From positions 1,582,545 to 1,646,544 of the forward strand of contig NZ_CP014226.1 of NCBI RefSeq assembly GCF_001545155.1: DNA of 64,000 nucleotides. Reading direction: 5' to 3'. The first letter of the stretch is position 1. Every line of letters begins with the position of its first letter. Shown here piece by piece: positions 1 through 9,249 of the stretch. A program made the translations under genes and the position numbers. This stretch comes from Halomonas chromatireducens. Its GTDB lineage: Bacteria > Pseudomonadota > Gammaproteobacteria > Pseudomonadales > Halomonadaceae. The notes below the pieces were generated by a model. That model was not told the origin of the DNA, searched no databases, and saw only the letters and a list, made by a program, of their open reading frames with translations.

Positions 1-1
1 G

Positions 2-784
2 TTGGAGGCGCTGCGCGATCTGCAGCGGGCGCATCTCGAGGCGGTGCCCTTCGAAAATCTGGAGATCGCCACCGGCGGCGAGATTCGCCTCGACCTGGAG
101 AGCCTGCAGGACAAGCTGGTGCGGCGGCGGCGCGGTGGCTACTGCCACGAACAGAACACCCTGTTCGGCACCGTGCTAGACCGACTCGGCTTTGTCGTGG
201 AGGGACGCAGTGCGCGAATACTGATGGGCGATGCTGCGGACAAGGTGACACCCCTTGGGCACACGATCCTCAACGTGACCGTGGCGGGGGGGCAGTGGCT
301 GGTCGATGTCGGGGTCGGCAACGTGGGGCCGCGTGAGCCGATATCGCTCGAGGAGGGTATCGAGGCACGCCATGGCCGCTGGGAATACCGTTTGGAGCGC
401 TCACCGCTGGGGTACTGGCTGCTGCGTCACCGCCGCCATGACGGCTGGTTCAATCTCTACCAGTTCAGCGACGAGCCTTACTATCGTGCCGACTTTGAAG
501 AGCAAAACTATCTCGTCTCCCATCATCCGGCCTCGCCGTTCGTGCGGCGCATCGTGGCCCAGCACAACGGGGCAGAGATGCGCCTGGCGTTAACGGACCT
601 GGAGTTGAAGGTATTTCGTCCGGGTGAGGCGCCGGAACTGCATCGGATCGATGCAGACGCGCTGCCCCAGGTACTGCGCGAGCGGTTCGGACTGGTGCTC
701 GCACCGGAGCAGGAGACCGCGTTGCTGCGGCGGGCCAAGTCGCTCGCCGAGATGTCATCTGAAGGCGAGCAACTCGGTACCTGA
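2..784 (+). CDS. Arylamine N-acetyltransferase (5' end cut by window)
   Basis: Transfers an acetyl group from acetyl-CoA to arylamines, hydrazines or similar amines in the cytoplasm. The catalytic triad of the NAT family is visible: Cys48 in RGGYCHEQN, His87 in LGHT and Asp102 in VDVGVG, counted from the first codon in the window. The family is usually about 270-290 residues. Here 260 are present and the first codon is TTG at the window edge, so roughly 20 N-terminal residues probably lie upstream. The PFENLEI motif near residue 16 also matches the family N-terminal region. It converges on the AhpD-like gene across about 130 bases with no obvious terminator. Confidence 0.9.
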   Translation: MEALRDLQRAHLEAVPFENLEIATGGEIRLDLESLQDKLVRRRRGGYCHEQNTLFGTVLDRLGFVVEGRSARILMGDAADKVTPLGHTILNVTVAGGQWLVDVGVGNVGPREPISLEEGIEARHGRWEYRLERSPLGYWLLRHRRHDGWFNLYQFSDEPYYRADFEEQNYLVSHHPASPFVRRIVAQHNGAEMRLALTDLELKVFRPGEAPELHRIDADALPQVLRERFGLVLAPEQETALLRRAKSLAEMSSEGEQLGT

Positions 785-917
785 GGTCGGCCTTGGCTTG
801 GTGTGCCTTTAAGTGTTATGGCGCCGATTGAGGACGTTTACCGACGAGCCGAATGGCGAGCAGGCTGTGAGCCTGGTGTACTGAGCCGATGGCGTCGGGT
901 GACTCGTGACCAAATCG

Positions 918-1376
918 TCATGCGGGTTGGTAGTTGCCGGCATCGGCGGCAAAGCCGATGGCCAGCCGGTTCCAGGCATTGATGGTGCAGATGGCGAGGG
1001 TGAGGTCGGTCAGGCCCTTCTCCGAGAAGTGCTCGCGGGTAGCGTTGAACAGCGCCTCGTCGATGCCGCGGCCGGCAATGAGGGTATGGGCCTCGGCCCA
1101 GGCCAGGGCGATACGCTCGCGTTCGGTGTAGAAGGGCGTTTCGCGCCAGGCGCTCAGGGCATAGAGCCGCTGTTCGGTTTCACCGGCCTTGCGTGCGTCC
1201 TTGGTGTGCATGTCGATGCAGTGGGCGCAGCGGTTGATCTGCGAAACCCGGGTATAGACCAGCGCCAGCAGGCCATCGCCGAGTTCGCCATCTTCCGCTG
1301 TCTTGTGAACATGGTTCTGCAGGTCGAGCATGGCCTTGAGACCGGCGGGACTGGCGGAGAAATAATTCATGCGCAT
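918..1376 (-). CDS. Carboxymuconolactone decarboxylase / AhpD-family protein
   Basis: A 152-residue protein of the alkylhydroperoxidase-like family, members of which reduce peroxides through a redox-active cysteine pair. The signature CAHCIDMH is present (Cys50, Cys53, His57) in an all-helical context. The start at 1376 is preceded on the minus strand by GGAG about nine bases upstream. A second ATG two codons later is possible. It is followed at some distance by the disrupted NADH dehydrogenase gene on the same strand. Substrate is unknown; related single-domain proteins are usually annotated only as carboxymuconolactone decarboxylase family. Confidence 0.88.
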   Translation of the reverse strand: MRMNYFSASPAGLKAMLDLQNHVHKTAEDGELGDGLLALVYTRVSQINRCAHCIDMHTKDARKAGETEQRLYALSAWRETPFYTERERIALAWAEAHTLIAGRGIDEALFNATREHFSEKGLTDLTLAICTINAWNRLAIGFAADAGNYQPA

Positions 1377-1456
1377 GGGTGGGGCTCCAGAAATGAATGG
1401 AGTCCCACCCTAGTCCGGCCGCTAGCGGCAGAATTGTAGTTTTTCGACCTGCTGGA

Positions 1457-2755
1457 TCAGTGCAGCTTCATGCGTGGGCGAATGAAGCGATTGAGCCCGT
1501 CCGAGAGCAGAATTAGCGCGGTCTTGGCCGTGCCGTGGATGGCGCGCTGGTGCATGCGATAGAGCGAGGCGTAGAAGAACTTGGCCAGTCGCCCCTCGAT
1601 AAACAGGCTGCGCGCCGAGGCGCCACGCATCAGGCTGCCGATCGCCTCGAAGTGGGCCAGTGAGATGAGCGAGCCGCGGTCGCGGTAGCGGAACGGCTTG
1701 AGCGTGCCGTTCTCGAGCCGGGCGACCAGGTTCTTGTAGAGCCGCTGGGCCTGCTGGTGGGCGGCCTGCGCCCGCGGTGGCACCATGGAGCCGTCCGGCT
1801 GCGGGCAGCTGGCACAGTCGCCGAAGACGAAGATATTGGGGTCATCGACGCTCTGCAGCGTCGGCTCGACCTTGATGCGCTGGTTGCGGTCCAGGGTCAG
1901 GCCCAGGTCGCGCAGCACCTCGGGCGCCTTGATGCCCGCGGCCCACACGTTGAGGTCCGTCTCGATGCGCTGCTCGTCGGCGGTAACGATGGCACCCTCC
2001 TCGACGGACACCACCCGGGTGCCGGTATGCACCTGCACGCCCAGGCGTTCAAGCTCGGTACGCACGGCCTTGCGAATTCGCTCGGGCAGTGCCGGGAGTA
2101 CGTCCGGCGCCGCCTCGATCAGGTGAACCTCCAGGGAGTTGCTCTTCATCTCGGTGAAGCCATAGCTGTGCAGCATGCGTGAGGCATCGTAGAGTTCCGC
2201 CGAGAGCTCTACGCCGGTGGCACCGGCGCCAACGATGCCGACGGTGAGCCGTGGGTGCAGGCGACGTTCGGGGTCGCTATAGCGTAGGAAGGTATTGAGC
2301 ATGTCGTGGCGGAAGGCTTCGGCCTGGGCCGGACTGTCGAGAAAATGGCAGTGCTCGGCGACCCCGGGCGTGCCGAAGTCGTTGCTCACGCTGCCCAGTG
2401 CCAATAACAGCAGATCGTACTCCAGGGTGCGCGAGGGCAGCACTTCCTAGCCGTGGTCATCGAGCACCGGGGCCAAGCGCAAGTGACGCGCCTCGCGATC
2501 CACGCCCTCGAGCGTGCCGCGCTGGAAGCGATAGCCATTGAGCTGGGCATGGCTCTGGTAGGAGATCTCGTCGATGCTGGAATCCAGCGCCCCGGTGGCA
2601 ACCTCATGCAGCAGCGGTTTCCAGATATGCGTGGAATTGCGGTCGATGAGCGTGATCTCTGCCTTGCCGCGTCGTCCCAGGCGCCGACCGAGGCGGGTGA
2701 CCAGCTCCAGCCCGCCAGCGCCACCGCCGACGACTACCATTCGCGTTTTGTCCAC
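1457..2755 (-). pseudogene. NDH-2 type NADH dehydrogenase, amber-interrupted
   Basis: Encodes a type II NADH:quinone oxidoreductase-like flavoprotein in two same-frame pieces. The first piece (2755 down to 2447, 102 residues) has the FAD-binding VVVGGGAGGLEL at its start and the HIWKPLLHEVATG motif. The second (2443 down to 1457, 328 residues) has the NADH-binding VGIVGAGATGVELSAEL and the second FAD motif NIFVFGDCA. They are separated only by one TAG codon at 2449-2447, after DDHG and before EVLPSRTLEYD. Joined, the 430-odd residues are a normal family length. The cause may be a true nonsense mutation or a base error. The downstream piece could start at GTG 2443 but would lack the FAD-binding P-loop. 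Confidence 0.85.
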
Positions 2756-2855
2756 GTAATACTCCGGTAAAGTGAATGAAGAGGGGAAGAACTAGAATCG
2801 TTTTACTCCATTGTCCGCTCCCTGGCCTAGGGGAGAGCTAGATGAGGGGGCTTGC

Positions 2856-3734
2856 ATGAACCGCGTCACTCATCCTGACCCGGCCGCCCTTGGCGGTATT
2901 GTAAATTTCCGCCCTGCTCCGCTGGTGGCGGCCTCGGGGCTGTCGCTGAAATATTTCGCGCCTGTTGCAGCGCTGCGTCCCTACGTGCAGTGTTACTGGC
3001 AGGCCAGGGGTAGGGGCGGCGAGCCGGCAGGAGTGGAGCTGCTGCATCCGGATGGCGCTGCGGGACTGCTGTTCAACTTCGGCAGTGCGCTAGAGCGCGA
3101 TGGCGAGCGGGTGGGAGGTGGCTGCTGGGTCGACGGCCCCAAGCAACGCACGGCGCGGCTGGCGGTGAGGGAAACACTCGACCTGCTCGGCGTGCGATTC
3201 CTGCCAGGCATGGTATTTCCCTTCGTCGGCGAAGCGCTTTCAGCCCTGGTCGATGGGGAGCTGACGCCGGGCGTCGCCTTGCGCCGGCTCGAACTCGAAG
3301 CGCTGCACGAGCAACTGCATGAGACGCCCGACCTGTCGAGTCGCATCGCGCTGCTGGAGGGATACCTGCTTGAGCGACTACGGCGGCACGAGGCGCCGGA
3401 GGTGCCGGCCCTGTTGGCATCGCTTGGTTGGCTTCAGCGCCGTCATGGCCAGGGCAGCATCGCTGAGCTGGTGACCGAACTGCCGTTTGGCCAGCGTCGC
3501 CTGGAGCGGCTGTTCCAGCTCCACGTGGGGCTCTCGCCCAAGCGCTACGCCCGGCTGCAGCGCGTCGCCCGCAGCCGTGAGCTGATCAAGCAGGGCGGTG
3601 TCGCCGCCTCGCTGACCGATACCGCCTTTGCTGCCGGCTACTTCGACCAGTCGCATTTCATTCACGACTTCAAGGCCGTTACCGGCTTCACCCCGGGCGG
3701 CTATCTCGACTACGCGCAGCGGCGCTATGGGTAG
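2856..3734 (+). CDS. AraC-family transcriptional regulator
   Basis: A DNA-binding regulator of 292 residues. The N-terminal part (about residues 25-140, beginning LKYFAPVAALRPYVQCYW) resembles the cupin-like sensor domain of one-component AraC proteins known as DUF6597. The C-terminal third carries the double helix-turn-helix, with the second helix pair ending in the typical AFAAGYFDQSHFIHDFKAVTGFTPGGY. The start at 2856 is chosen because a purine-rich AGGGGG precedes it by six bases; an in-frame upstream start at 2811 has no such site. It is divergent from the disrupted NDH-2 gene, about 100 bases apart. Effector and target are unknown. Confidence 0.88.
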   Translation: MNRVTHPDPAALGGIVNFRPAPLVAASGLSLKYFAPVAALRPYVQCYWQARGRGGEPAGVELLHPDGAAGLLFNFGSALERDGERVGGGCWVDGPKQRTARLAVRETLDLLGVRFLPGMVFPFVGEALSALVDGELTPGVALRRLELEALHEQLHETPDLSSRIALLEGYLLERLRRHEAPEVPALLASLGWLQRRHGQGSIAELVTELPFGQRRLERLFQLHVGLSPKRYARLQRVARSRELIKQGGVAASLTDTAFAAGYFDQSHFIHDFKAVTGFTPGGYLDYAQRRYG

Positions 3735-3868
3735 CGGCGATTCCCTGCGCGGTACTCAACCGTAGATCGGACGCTGCGGCCATCCCTTGGGTGAGTCCTC
3801 GAAATCCTTCTGGAGAACGTAGGGTGTCCTGCCGAGCAGGGCGTAGGCGTCGGTGAGGATCGCCCATC

Positions 3869-4600
3869 CTATTTTGCCGATTCGTACTCGTCATGGCGTT
3901 TAACCCAGTCCGTCAGGTTGCGGTGAGGCCCCGTCTCGTTGCGGCCCTTGGGCGTCATGTCGAGCAACATGTAGGTGCTGTCGACGAGTTCGTCGCCGCG
4001 GCCGTATGTCGAATAAGTGTGGAAGATTTCTCCATCGGTGTTTCGGTAGAACATGCTGAGGCCCGACAGGTCCTCGATCGAGACGTTGGCCGTGGCGTAG
4101 TTGTAAGTGACCCTTCCTTGGGTGATCGCTTCGGGAGTGAACGAGACCTGGTAGTCGTAGTTGAAGTCGCTGCCGTGCGAGGAGACCCACGTCACCTGCC
4201 AGCCCATGCGCCGCCGGTAAGCCTCGATCTCGTCGAGCGGGGCGCGGGAGACCCGAACCAGGCTCACGTCATGATGCTCGAGATGCACCCGCGTACCTTC
4301 GATGTGGTCGGCCGTGAAGGAGCAGCCGATACATCCCGCCCCCCAGCCGGGGCCGAACATGAAATGGTGGACGATCAACTGGCTGCGTCCATCGAACAGT
4401 TCGGCGAGCGTCTTGCGGCCTACTGGCGTATCGAAGACATATTCCTTATCGACTTTCACCCACGGCAAGTCGCGGCGCTTGGCGCTCAGGTCATCGCGCA
4501 GGCGGGTGAGCTCCTTTTCCCTTCTCAGTAGCTCCTTGCGGGCGGCGAGCCAATCGTCGTGGGAGACAACAGGTCGGGATATTGCATCGTGCGCTGACAT
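3869..4600 (-). CDS. DUF899 family thioredoxin-like protein
   Basis: A 243-residue member of DUF899, a family with a thioredoxin-like fold and no firmly assigned reaction. The core motif [16 protein letters not shown] (about residues 80-95) gives a CxxC-type cysteine pair, and [17 protein letters not shown] and [13 protein letters not shown] are also characteristic. Start ATG 4600 has GGAGAACTCC just upstream on the minus strand; a longer form from 4681 lacks a ribosome site. It is transcribed divergently from the padR gene and shares a 125-base intergenic region with it, so it may belong to the same regulatory unit. An older annotation style would call it a dithiol-disulfide isomerase. Confidence 0.88.
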   Translation of the reverse strand: MSAHDAISRPVVSHDDWLAARKELLRREKELTRLRDDLSAKRRDLPWVKVDKEYVFDTPVGRKTLAELFDGRSQLIVHHFMFGPGWGAGCIGCSFTADHIEGTRVHLEHHDVSLVRVSRAPLDEIEAYRRRMGWQVTWVSSHGSDFNYDYQVSFTPEAITQGRVTYNYATANVSIEDLSGLSMFYRNTDGEIFHTYSTYGRGDELVDSTYMLLDMTPKGRNETGPHRNLTDWVKRHDEYESAK

Positions 4601-4690
4601 GAGGAGTTCTCCTGTTGCTGTCTTTGCACGAGATAGTCGTCCTGGTGGGGGCGGATTCGACAGCAGAGAGTTCGGCGTCATGCGAGAATA

Positions 4691-4726
4691 TTGACGCCTC
4701 GATCATCGAGGTATAAATTGCAGCCA
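4691..4726 (+). promoter_or_regulatory. padR promoter with palindromic operator, probably leaderless
   Basis: TTGACG at 4691-4696 and TAAATT at 4714-4719 are spaced 17 bases. Between them lies the palindrome CCTCGATCATCGAGG (4697-4711). The same core, ACCTCG-n5-CGAGGT, recurs at 5184-5200 before the downstream transporter. The predicted transcription start falls on or next to the ATG at 4726, so the padR mRNA may have no leader. Autorepression by PadR is inferred from the operator position. Confidence 0.6.
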
Positions 4727-5130
4727 TGACCCAGGCAAAGACCGAACCGGCCACCGGCCGCAGGATACCCGACTACAGCGAGCCTTCGTACTGGCGCGGC
4801 ACGATCAAGATGTCGCTGTCGAAGTTCTTCGTGCTCAGCGTGCTGCACCGAAAGCCGATGCACGGCTACGAGGTGGTTCAGGCGGTGGAGAAGAGCACCA
4901 AGGGCTGCTGCAGTCCATCGGAGGGCACGGTCTACCCGATGCTCAACGAGTTCGAGGCGGGCGGCTACCTGAGTTCGTCCGCCGAGGTGGTGCAGGGGCG
5001 CTCGCGCAAGGTCTATGCGCTGACGGAGAAAGGGCGGGACGCCTTCCAGGTGGCGGTGGAGGCCTGGCTGGAGGCCACGGACTGCATCCTCGAGAGCCGC
5101 CGCATGGCCGGTGGGGCGATGTCTGGTTGA
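4726..5130 (+). CDS. PadR-family transcriptional regulator
   Basis: A 134-residue winged-helix regulator. After an N-terminal extension of 28 residues, MSLSKFFVLSVLHRKPMHGYEV begins the classical PadR domain, followed by SEGTVYPMLNEFEAGGYL (recognition helix and wing) and RSRKVYALTEKGRDAF. A C-terminal helix carrying EATDCILESRR should mediate dimerisation. A vicinal cysteine pair, KGCCSPSEG (about residues 62-63), sits right before the recognition helix. Together with the downstream arsH, it invites the idea of thiol-based metalloid or electrophile sensing, but that is inference. The start at 4726 implies a leaderless message; a later start at 4810 would give the minimal PadR length. Confidence 0.88.
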   Translation: MTQAKTEPATGRRIPDYSEPSYWRGTIKMSLSKFFVLSVLHRKPMHGYEVVQAVEKSTKGCCSPSEGTVYPMLNEFEAGGYLSSSAEVVQGRSRKVYALTEKGRDAFQVAVEAWLEATDCILESRRMAGGAMSG

Positions 5131-5181
5131 GAGGATTAGGGGTGAGGGAAGAATGAGCGCAGAGCGTTTTTTCAGGCCTCA

Positions 5182-5202
5182 ATACCTCGTTGATCGAGGT
5201 AT
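5182..5202. promoter_or_regulatory. Second PadR-type operator before the MFS gene
   Basis: A 21-base palindrome, ATACCTCG-TTGAT-CGAGGTAT, with eight-base perfect arms. It ends four bases before the GTG start of the transporter and overlaps a TATAAG hexamer at 5200-5205. It matches the operator-like palindrome in the padR promoter at 4697-4711, so both transcription units are probably controlled by the same repressor. Binding itself is inferred. Confidence 0.6.
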
Positions 5203-5205
5203 AAG

Positions 5206-6369
5206 GTGAACAGCCGCACCCGGGTGGTCGTCGCCCTGGGTGTCTCCCAGACCCTGGCCTGGGGCTCTACCTACTACCTGCCGGCGATACTCGCCGTGCC
5301 CATGGCACGGGACCTCGGCCTGACGACCGGTACGGTATTCGCGGCGTTCTCCTCGGCGCTTGTGGTCTCGGCGGTGCTGGGGCCGGCGGTGGGGCGGCGC
5401 ATCGACGGTTTCGGTGGGCGCGACGTACTGACGGTTTCCAGCCTGGTTTTCGCCCTGGGTCTGGTGCTGTTGGGGCTGGCCGCCGGGCCCATGATGCTGT
5501 GGGCGGGGTGGCTGGTGATCGGCGTCGGCATGGGCATGGGGCTGTACGAATCGGCCTTCTCGACCCTGGCGGGGCTCTATGGTCGCGAGGCGCGTGGCCC
5601 CATCACCGGTATTACCCTGCTGGCGGGCTTCGCCAGCACCGTGTGCTGGCCGATCACCGGCTGGCTCAACGCCGAGTTCGGCTGGCAGAACGCCTGCTTT
5701 ACCTGGGCGGCGGTGCACCTGCTGCTGGGCCTGCCGCTCAACCGCCTGCTGGTTCCCTTCGGCATCCAGCCGCCCGCTCCACGCGCTGAGGCGTCAGCGG
5801 CCGAAGGAGAGACGACCTGGTTACCCATGGCGCTGCTGGCCTTCGTCTTCGCCGTGACCTGGTTCGTCAGCACCAGCATGGCGGCGCACCTGCCATGGCT
5901 GCTGCAGATCGCAGGCCTGTCGCCTGCTGGTGCCATCGCCGCCGCGGCACTGGTGGGGCCGGCCCAGGTGGCGGCGAGGCTGCTCGAGTTCTCGCTGCTG
6001 CAGCGTTTCCATCCGCTGCTTTCGGCCAAGCTGGCCGTGGTCGCCCATCCGCTCGGGGCGCTCGGCGTGATAACGCTTGGAGCGCCCTTTGCCACGCTGT
6101 TTGTGCTGCTGCACGGCGCCGGCAACGGCATTCTCACCATTGCCAAGGGCACGCTGCCGCTGGCGATCTTCGGCCCGCACGGCTATGGCCTGCGCCAGGG
6201 CGTGTTGATGGTGCCGGCACGCTTCGGCCAGGCGCTGGCGCCGCTGGCCTTTGCCTTGCTGATCGAGCGCTTCGGGACCCAGGCGCTGCTGTTCTCATCC
6301 TCCCTGGGGCTCGCGGCCCTGGTGGCGCTGTTCGTTCTGCAAACCCACGCCATGAAGGAGGCGACATGA
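5206..6369 (+). CDS. MFS transporter, arsH-linked
   Basis: A 387-residue inner-membrane protein of the major facilitator superfamily with about twelve hydrophobic segments. The conserved loop between TM2 and TM3 appears as [17 protein letters not shown]. It starts with GTG directly after a palindromic operator and its stop overlaps the arsH start as ATGA, so the two are translationally coupled. The pairing suggests efflux of an organoarsenical or another compound handled by ArsH. It does not look like ArsJ, ArsB or ArsP. Substrate is unproven; being next to a PadR rather than an ArsR regulator is unusual for an ars unit. Confidence 0.85.
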   Translation: MNSRTRVVVALGVSQTLAWGSTYYLPAILAVPMARDLGLTTGTVFAAFSSALVVSAVLGPAVGRRIDGFGGRDVLTVSSLVFALGLVLLGLAAGPMMLWAGWLVIGVGMGMGLYESAFSTLAGLYGREARGPITGITLLAGFASTVCWPITGWLNAEFGWQNACFTWAAVHLLLGLPLNRLLVPFGIQPPAPRAEASAAEGETTWLPMALLAFVFAVTWFVSTSMAAHLPWLLQIAGLSPAGAIAAAALVGPAQVAARLLEFSLLQRFHPLLSAKLAVVAHPLGALGVITLGAPFATLFVLLHGAGNGILTIAKGTLPLAIFGPHGYGLRQGVLMVPARFGQALAPLAFALLIERFGTQALLFSSSLGLAALVALFVLQTHAMKEAT

Positions 6370-7124
6370 GGCTTCGCACACTGTCTGACCCCGACTACCT
6401 GCCGGCGCTCGATGAGCGTTTCGCCCGTCAGCGGCCCGGCCAGGGCCTGCCCGATCCGCTCGGCCATCCACCGCGTATCCTGCTGCTCTACGGTTCCCTG
6501 CGCGAGCGCTCCTTCTCGCGCCTGGCAGTAGAGGAAGCGGCACGGCTGCTGCGCCACTTCGGCGCCGAGACGCGTATCTTCGATCCTTCCGACCTGCCGC
6601 TGCCGGATCAGGTGGCTGGCGACGATCACCCTGCCGTGCGCGAACTTCGCGAGCTGGCCATCTGGTCGGAAGGGCAGGTGTGGTGCAGCCCCGAGCGCCA
6701 CGGCCAGATCACCGGCGTGATGAAAACCCAGATCGACCACCTGCCGCTGAGCATGGGGGCGGTGCGACCCACCCAGGGGCGTACCCTGGCGGTGATGCAG
6801 GTCAGCGGCGGCTCGCAGTCGTTCAATGCGGTGAATACCCTGCGCCTGCTGGGGCGCTGGATGCGCATGTTCACCATCCCCAACCAGTCCAGCGTGCCCA
6901 AGGCGTATCAGGAGTTCGACGAGGCCGGCCGTATGCGGCCCTCGCCGCTCTATGACCGCATCGCCGATGTGATGGAGGAGCTGGTGCGTTTCACCCTGCT
7001 GATGCGACCCCATAGTGAGACGCTGGTGGATCGCTACTCGGAGCGACGCGAAGCGGCCGGTGCCAAGGCTGACCCGGTGACGGATCGCTCTGCGGTTACC
7101 CAAGCTATGCACGAAGCGCAGTGA
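6366..7124 (+). CDS. arsH: ArsH NADPH-dependent FMN reductase
   Basis: An FMN-dependent oxidoreductase that in characterised bacteria oxidises trivalent organoarsenicals and also reduces dyes or quinones. The 252-residue length, the flavodoxin-like phosphate loop [17 protein letters not shown] (about residues 40-56), the segment [20 protein letters not shown] and the [14 protein letters not shown] region are all typical. ATG 6366 overlaps the stop of the MFS gene by four bases. No arsC, arsB or arsR is present in the window, so the unit is a minimal, PadR-linked version. A hairpin terminator follows at 7179. Confidence 0.92.
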   Translation: MRLRTLSDPDYLPALDERFARQRPGQGLPDPLGHPPRILLLYGSLRERSFSRLAVEEAARLLRHFGAETRIFDPSDLPLPDQVAGDDHPAVRELRELAIWSEGQVWCSPERHGQITGVMKTQIDHLPLSMGAVRPTQGRTLAVMQVSGGSQSFNAVNTLRLLGRWMRMFTIPNQSSVPKAYQEFDEAGRMRPSPLYDRIADVMEELVRFTLLMRPHSETLVDRYSERREAAGAKADPVTDRSAVTQAMHEAQ

Positions 7125-7178
7125 ACGAAGTGGCTTCGCGCCGAGGACGTCAAAGTCGCCTGCGACGGTGATTTCCAG

Positions 7179-7206
7179 CCCGGCACCCAGGCTATGCCGG
7201 GTTTGT
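7179..7206 (+). terminator. Rho-independent terminator after arsH
   Basis: CCCGGCA (7179-7185) and TGCCGGG (7195-7201) form a seven-base stem with a nine-base loop. It is followed by TTTGTT. It lies 55 bases after the arsH stop and ends the PadR-MFS-arsH unit. Confidence 0.65.
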
Positions 7207-7277
7207 TATCAGGACTTGTCTACCTTTAAGGGTGAAAGCGGCCAGGATGCCGTGAAACCATTGGAAAGGAGGCTTCT

Positions 7278-8260
7278 ATGTATCCACTGGCGATGCTTGA
7301 GAACGTTGTTGTCGTGACCGGCGCTTCCAGCGGCATCGGCCGTGCTACGGCCCACGAATTTGCTCGACAGGGGGCGGCCCTGTTCCTGGCCGCCCGGGAC
7401 AAGACGGCGTTGCATGATGTCGCGGAGGAGTGCCATCGCTTCGGGGGGCAGGCCCGCTTCATCGTCGCCGACGTCACCAAGCCTGAGGATATGCAGCGAC
7501 TAGCGCAAAGCGCGATAGAGGCAGCGGGCAAGATCGATGTATGGGTCAACAACGCGGGGGTCGGTGCGCTCGGGGCCTTTGAGGAAATCCCCCTTGAGGA
7601 CCATGAGCGAGTTATCCAGACAGACCTTATCGGCCAGATTAATGGCGCCTATGCCGTACTGCCTCATTTCAAGCAACGAGGCCGCGGTATTCTGATCAAT
7701 AATGTTTCCCTGGGCGGCTGGGCGGCTGGGCGCCCCAGCCCTATGCCGCTTCCTACAGTGCGGCAAAGTTCGGCCTGCGTGCCTTCGCCGAAAGCCTGCA
7801 GGGTGAGCTGAAGCACTGGCCGGATATCCATGTCTGTAATGTCTATCCCGCAGTGATGGATACCCCGGGCTTTCGTGATGGCAGCAATTACACCGGTCGT
7901 GCCGTCAAGCCTGTGCCTCCCGTCTATAATCCCCGACGTGCGGCTCGTACCATCGTCAACCTGGCTCGGTACCCTCAGCCGAGTGCCTACGTGGGCTTGC
8001 CCGCCGTGCTGGCGCGCCTTGCTTACGGCATGCCAGGCTACAAGTGGCTCAATGCCAGCCTGGTCAACCTCGCCTTGAAGCGAGCCCGGCCGATGGCTAA
8101 CTCCTCGGGTAACCTGTATGCACCGGCGAGTGGCGAGCGGCGCATCGACGGCGGCTTCCGCTCAACCGATAAGCGCCGCAAGGCAGTCATGGCCGCGACT
8201 CTTGGAGGAGCGCTGATTGGCTTTTGTCTATCGCGGCGTCGAAGGCAGCGTCAGGACTGA
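7278..8260 (+). pseudogene. Short-chain dehydrogenase, frameshifted
   Basis: An NAD(P)-dependent SDR oxidoreductase split by a one-base shift. The first frame starts at ATG 7278 behind a strong AAAGGAGG and shows the cofactor motif TGASSGIG, the NNAG motif and NNVSLGGWAA. Frame is lost near 7727-7732, in a repetitive GGCGGCTGGGCGGCTGGGCG stretch. Reading then continues one frame over with PYAASYSAAKFGLRAFAESLQGEL (shown here up to the active-site YSAAK and following helix) and ends at 8260 with a hydrophobic helix and an Arg-rich tail, suggesting membrane anchoring. The repeat makes replication slippage or base-calling error likely. If real, the product lacks the catalytic Tyr-Lys pair. Confidence 0.85.
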
Positions 8261-8372
8261 ACAGCGGCTCGAGGAGCGGGCCATCGCTGCCGTGCGCGAC
8301 TGGATCATTGGGTTGTTGGACTCTCCGTCGAGAGAGCGCCTGCCGTTCTATCATCGAGCGCCACTCATAACG

Positions 8373-8552
8373 TCAGTCGTGCCAGCTTGTCTCGGGATGA
8401 AGCGGCAGCAAGCGGCCATGTTCGCGGTATAGCCCGATGTCGCGCAGCATGCGAGGATCGCACTCTTTCAATGCGGAATAGTCCCGATGGCTGGCAGCAT
8501 CACGGCGGCCTCGCTTCAGCCATGACGCGAGTCTGTACAGAAACATGCTCAT
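8373..8552 (-). CDS. DUF1127 domain protein
   Basis: A small 59-residue basic protein. The C-terminal part, RDYSALKECDPRMLRDIGLYREHG, is the DUF1127 signature (usually LxxLDDRMLRDIGL). An Arg/Lys-rich helix precedes it (RLASWLKRGRRDA). Start 8552 has TTGGAGGGA immediately upstream. Small DUF1127 proteins have been linked to RNA metabolism and to phosphate or stress responses in alphaproteobacteria; function here is unknown. Confidence 0.8.
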   Translation of the reverse strand: MSMFLYRLASWLKRGRRDAASHRDYSALKECDPRMLRDIGLYREHGRLLPLHPETSWHD

Positions 8553-8716
8553 TCCCTCCAAAAGCGCTGTCTTTCTGCCACTTTCCCGCGCCAGGTGAGA
8601 GGTCACACTCCGTTTATTGCCGTCAAAGGCGCTTGGCTACTTTCGCTGCGGTGAAGCGCGGTGTTATGTGCTACGGACAGTAAATGGGCACTTTGAGGAA
8701 AAGTCAGGGCAGTCGA

Positions 8717-8815
8717 GTGGCCGTGCACCGGGAGGGGCGCCACTCGGCTGCCAAGGCCCGTGTCTTCATCGACCTGCTCGCCGAGCGGCTCAGGAGGGAA
8801 GCGGTACTGCGCTAG
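8717..8815 (+). pseudogene. LysR-family regulator, C-terminal stub
   Basis: A 33-codon reading frame ending with TAG at 8813-8815 gives a peptide containing HSAAKARVFIDLLAERLRRE. This resembles the last helix of LysR substrate-binding domains (consensus like LSxKxRxFIDFLxExL). No upstream part of a LysR gene is found in any frame, so only the 3' end survives. Its stop overlaps the stop of the convergent VOC gene, as expected if a full lysR gene once ended here. Confidence 0.5.
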
Positions 8816-9249
8816 GCGGCGGTCTGCTCCTCCTTGTCGTAGTTGATCATCCAGGCGACGCCGAATCGGTCCACCAGCATGCCGAAGCGATGCGCCCAGA
8901 AGGTCTCTTCGAGCGGCATCTGCACGGTGCCGTTGTCGGCCAGGGCATTGAAGAGCCGTTCGGCGTCGTGTACCGAGTCGACACCAACCGAAATGCTCGC
9001 ACCCTTGATGCCTTCATAGGGCGCCGGGCAGAAGGGGGCATTGTCGGAGGCCATCAACAGCTGGTCACCGATGCGCAGTCGGGCATGCATGACCAGGTTG
9101 CTGGCTTCCTCGGGAATTTCCATACCCTCGCTGGCGGGCATCTCCGCGTAGGTGGATACGGCCTCGAGCTTGGCGTCGAAGCAGCACTGGTAGAATTCGA
9201 AGGCTTCTCGGCAGTTGCCGTCGAAGATCAGGTAGGTGGAAAGCTGCAT
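8812..9249 (-). CDS. PhnB-like VOC family protein
   Basis: A 145-residue vicinal-oxygen-chelate-fold protein of the PhnB/3-demethylubiquinone-like group. Diagnostic stretches are LIFDGNCREAFEFYQCCFDAK at the start, GDQLLMASDNAP in the middle and FWAHRFGMLVDRFGVAWMIN at the end. The start at 9249 follows GGAGACCCACC; a longer version from 9291 has no ribosome site. Such proteins are common stand-alone genes of unknown substrate. It converges with the lysR remnant. Confidence 0.88.
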   Translation of the reverse strand: MQLSTYLIFDGNCREAFEFYQCCFDAKLEAVSTYAEMPASEGMEIPEEASNLVMHARLRIGDQLLMASDNAPFCPAPYEGIKGASISVGVDSVHDAERLFNALADNGTVQMPLEETFWAHRFGMLVDRFGVAWMINYDKEEQTAA

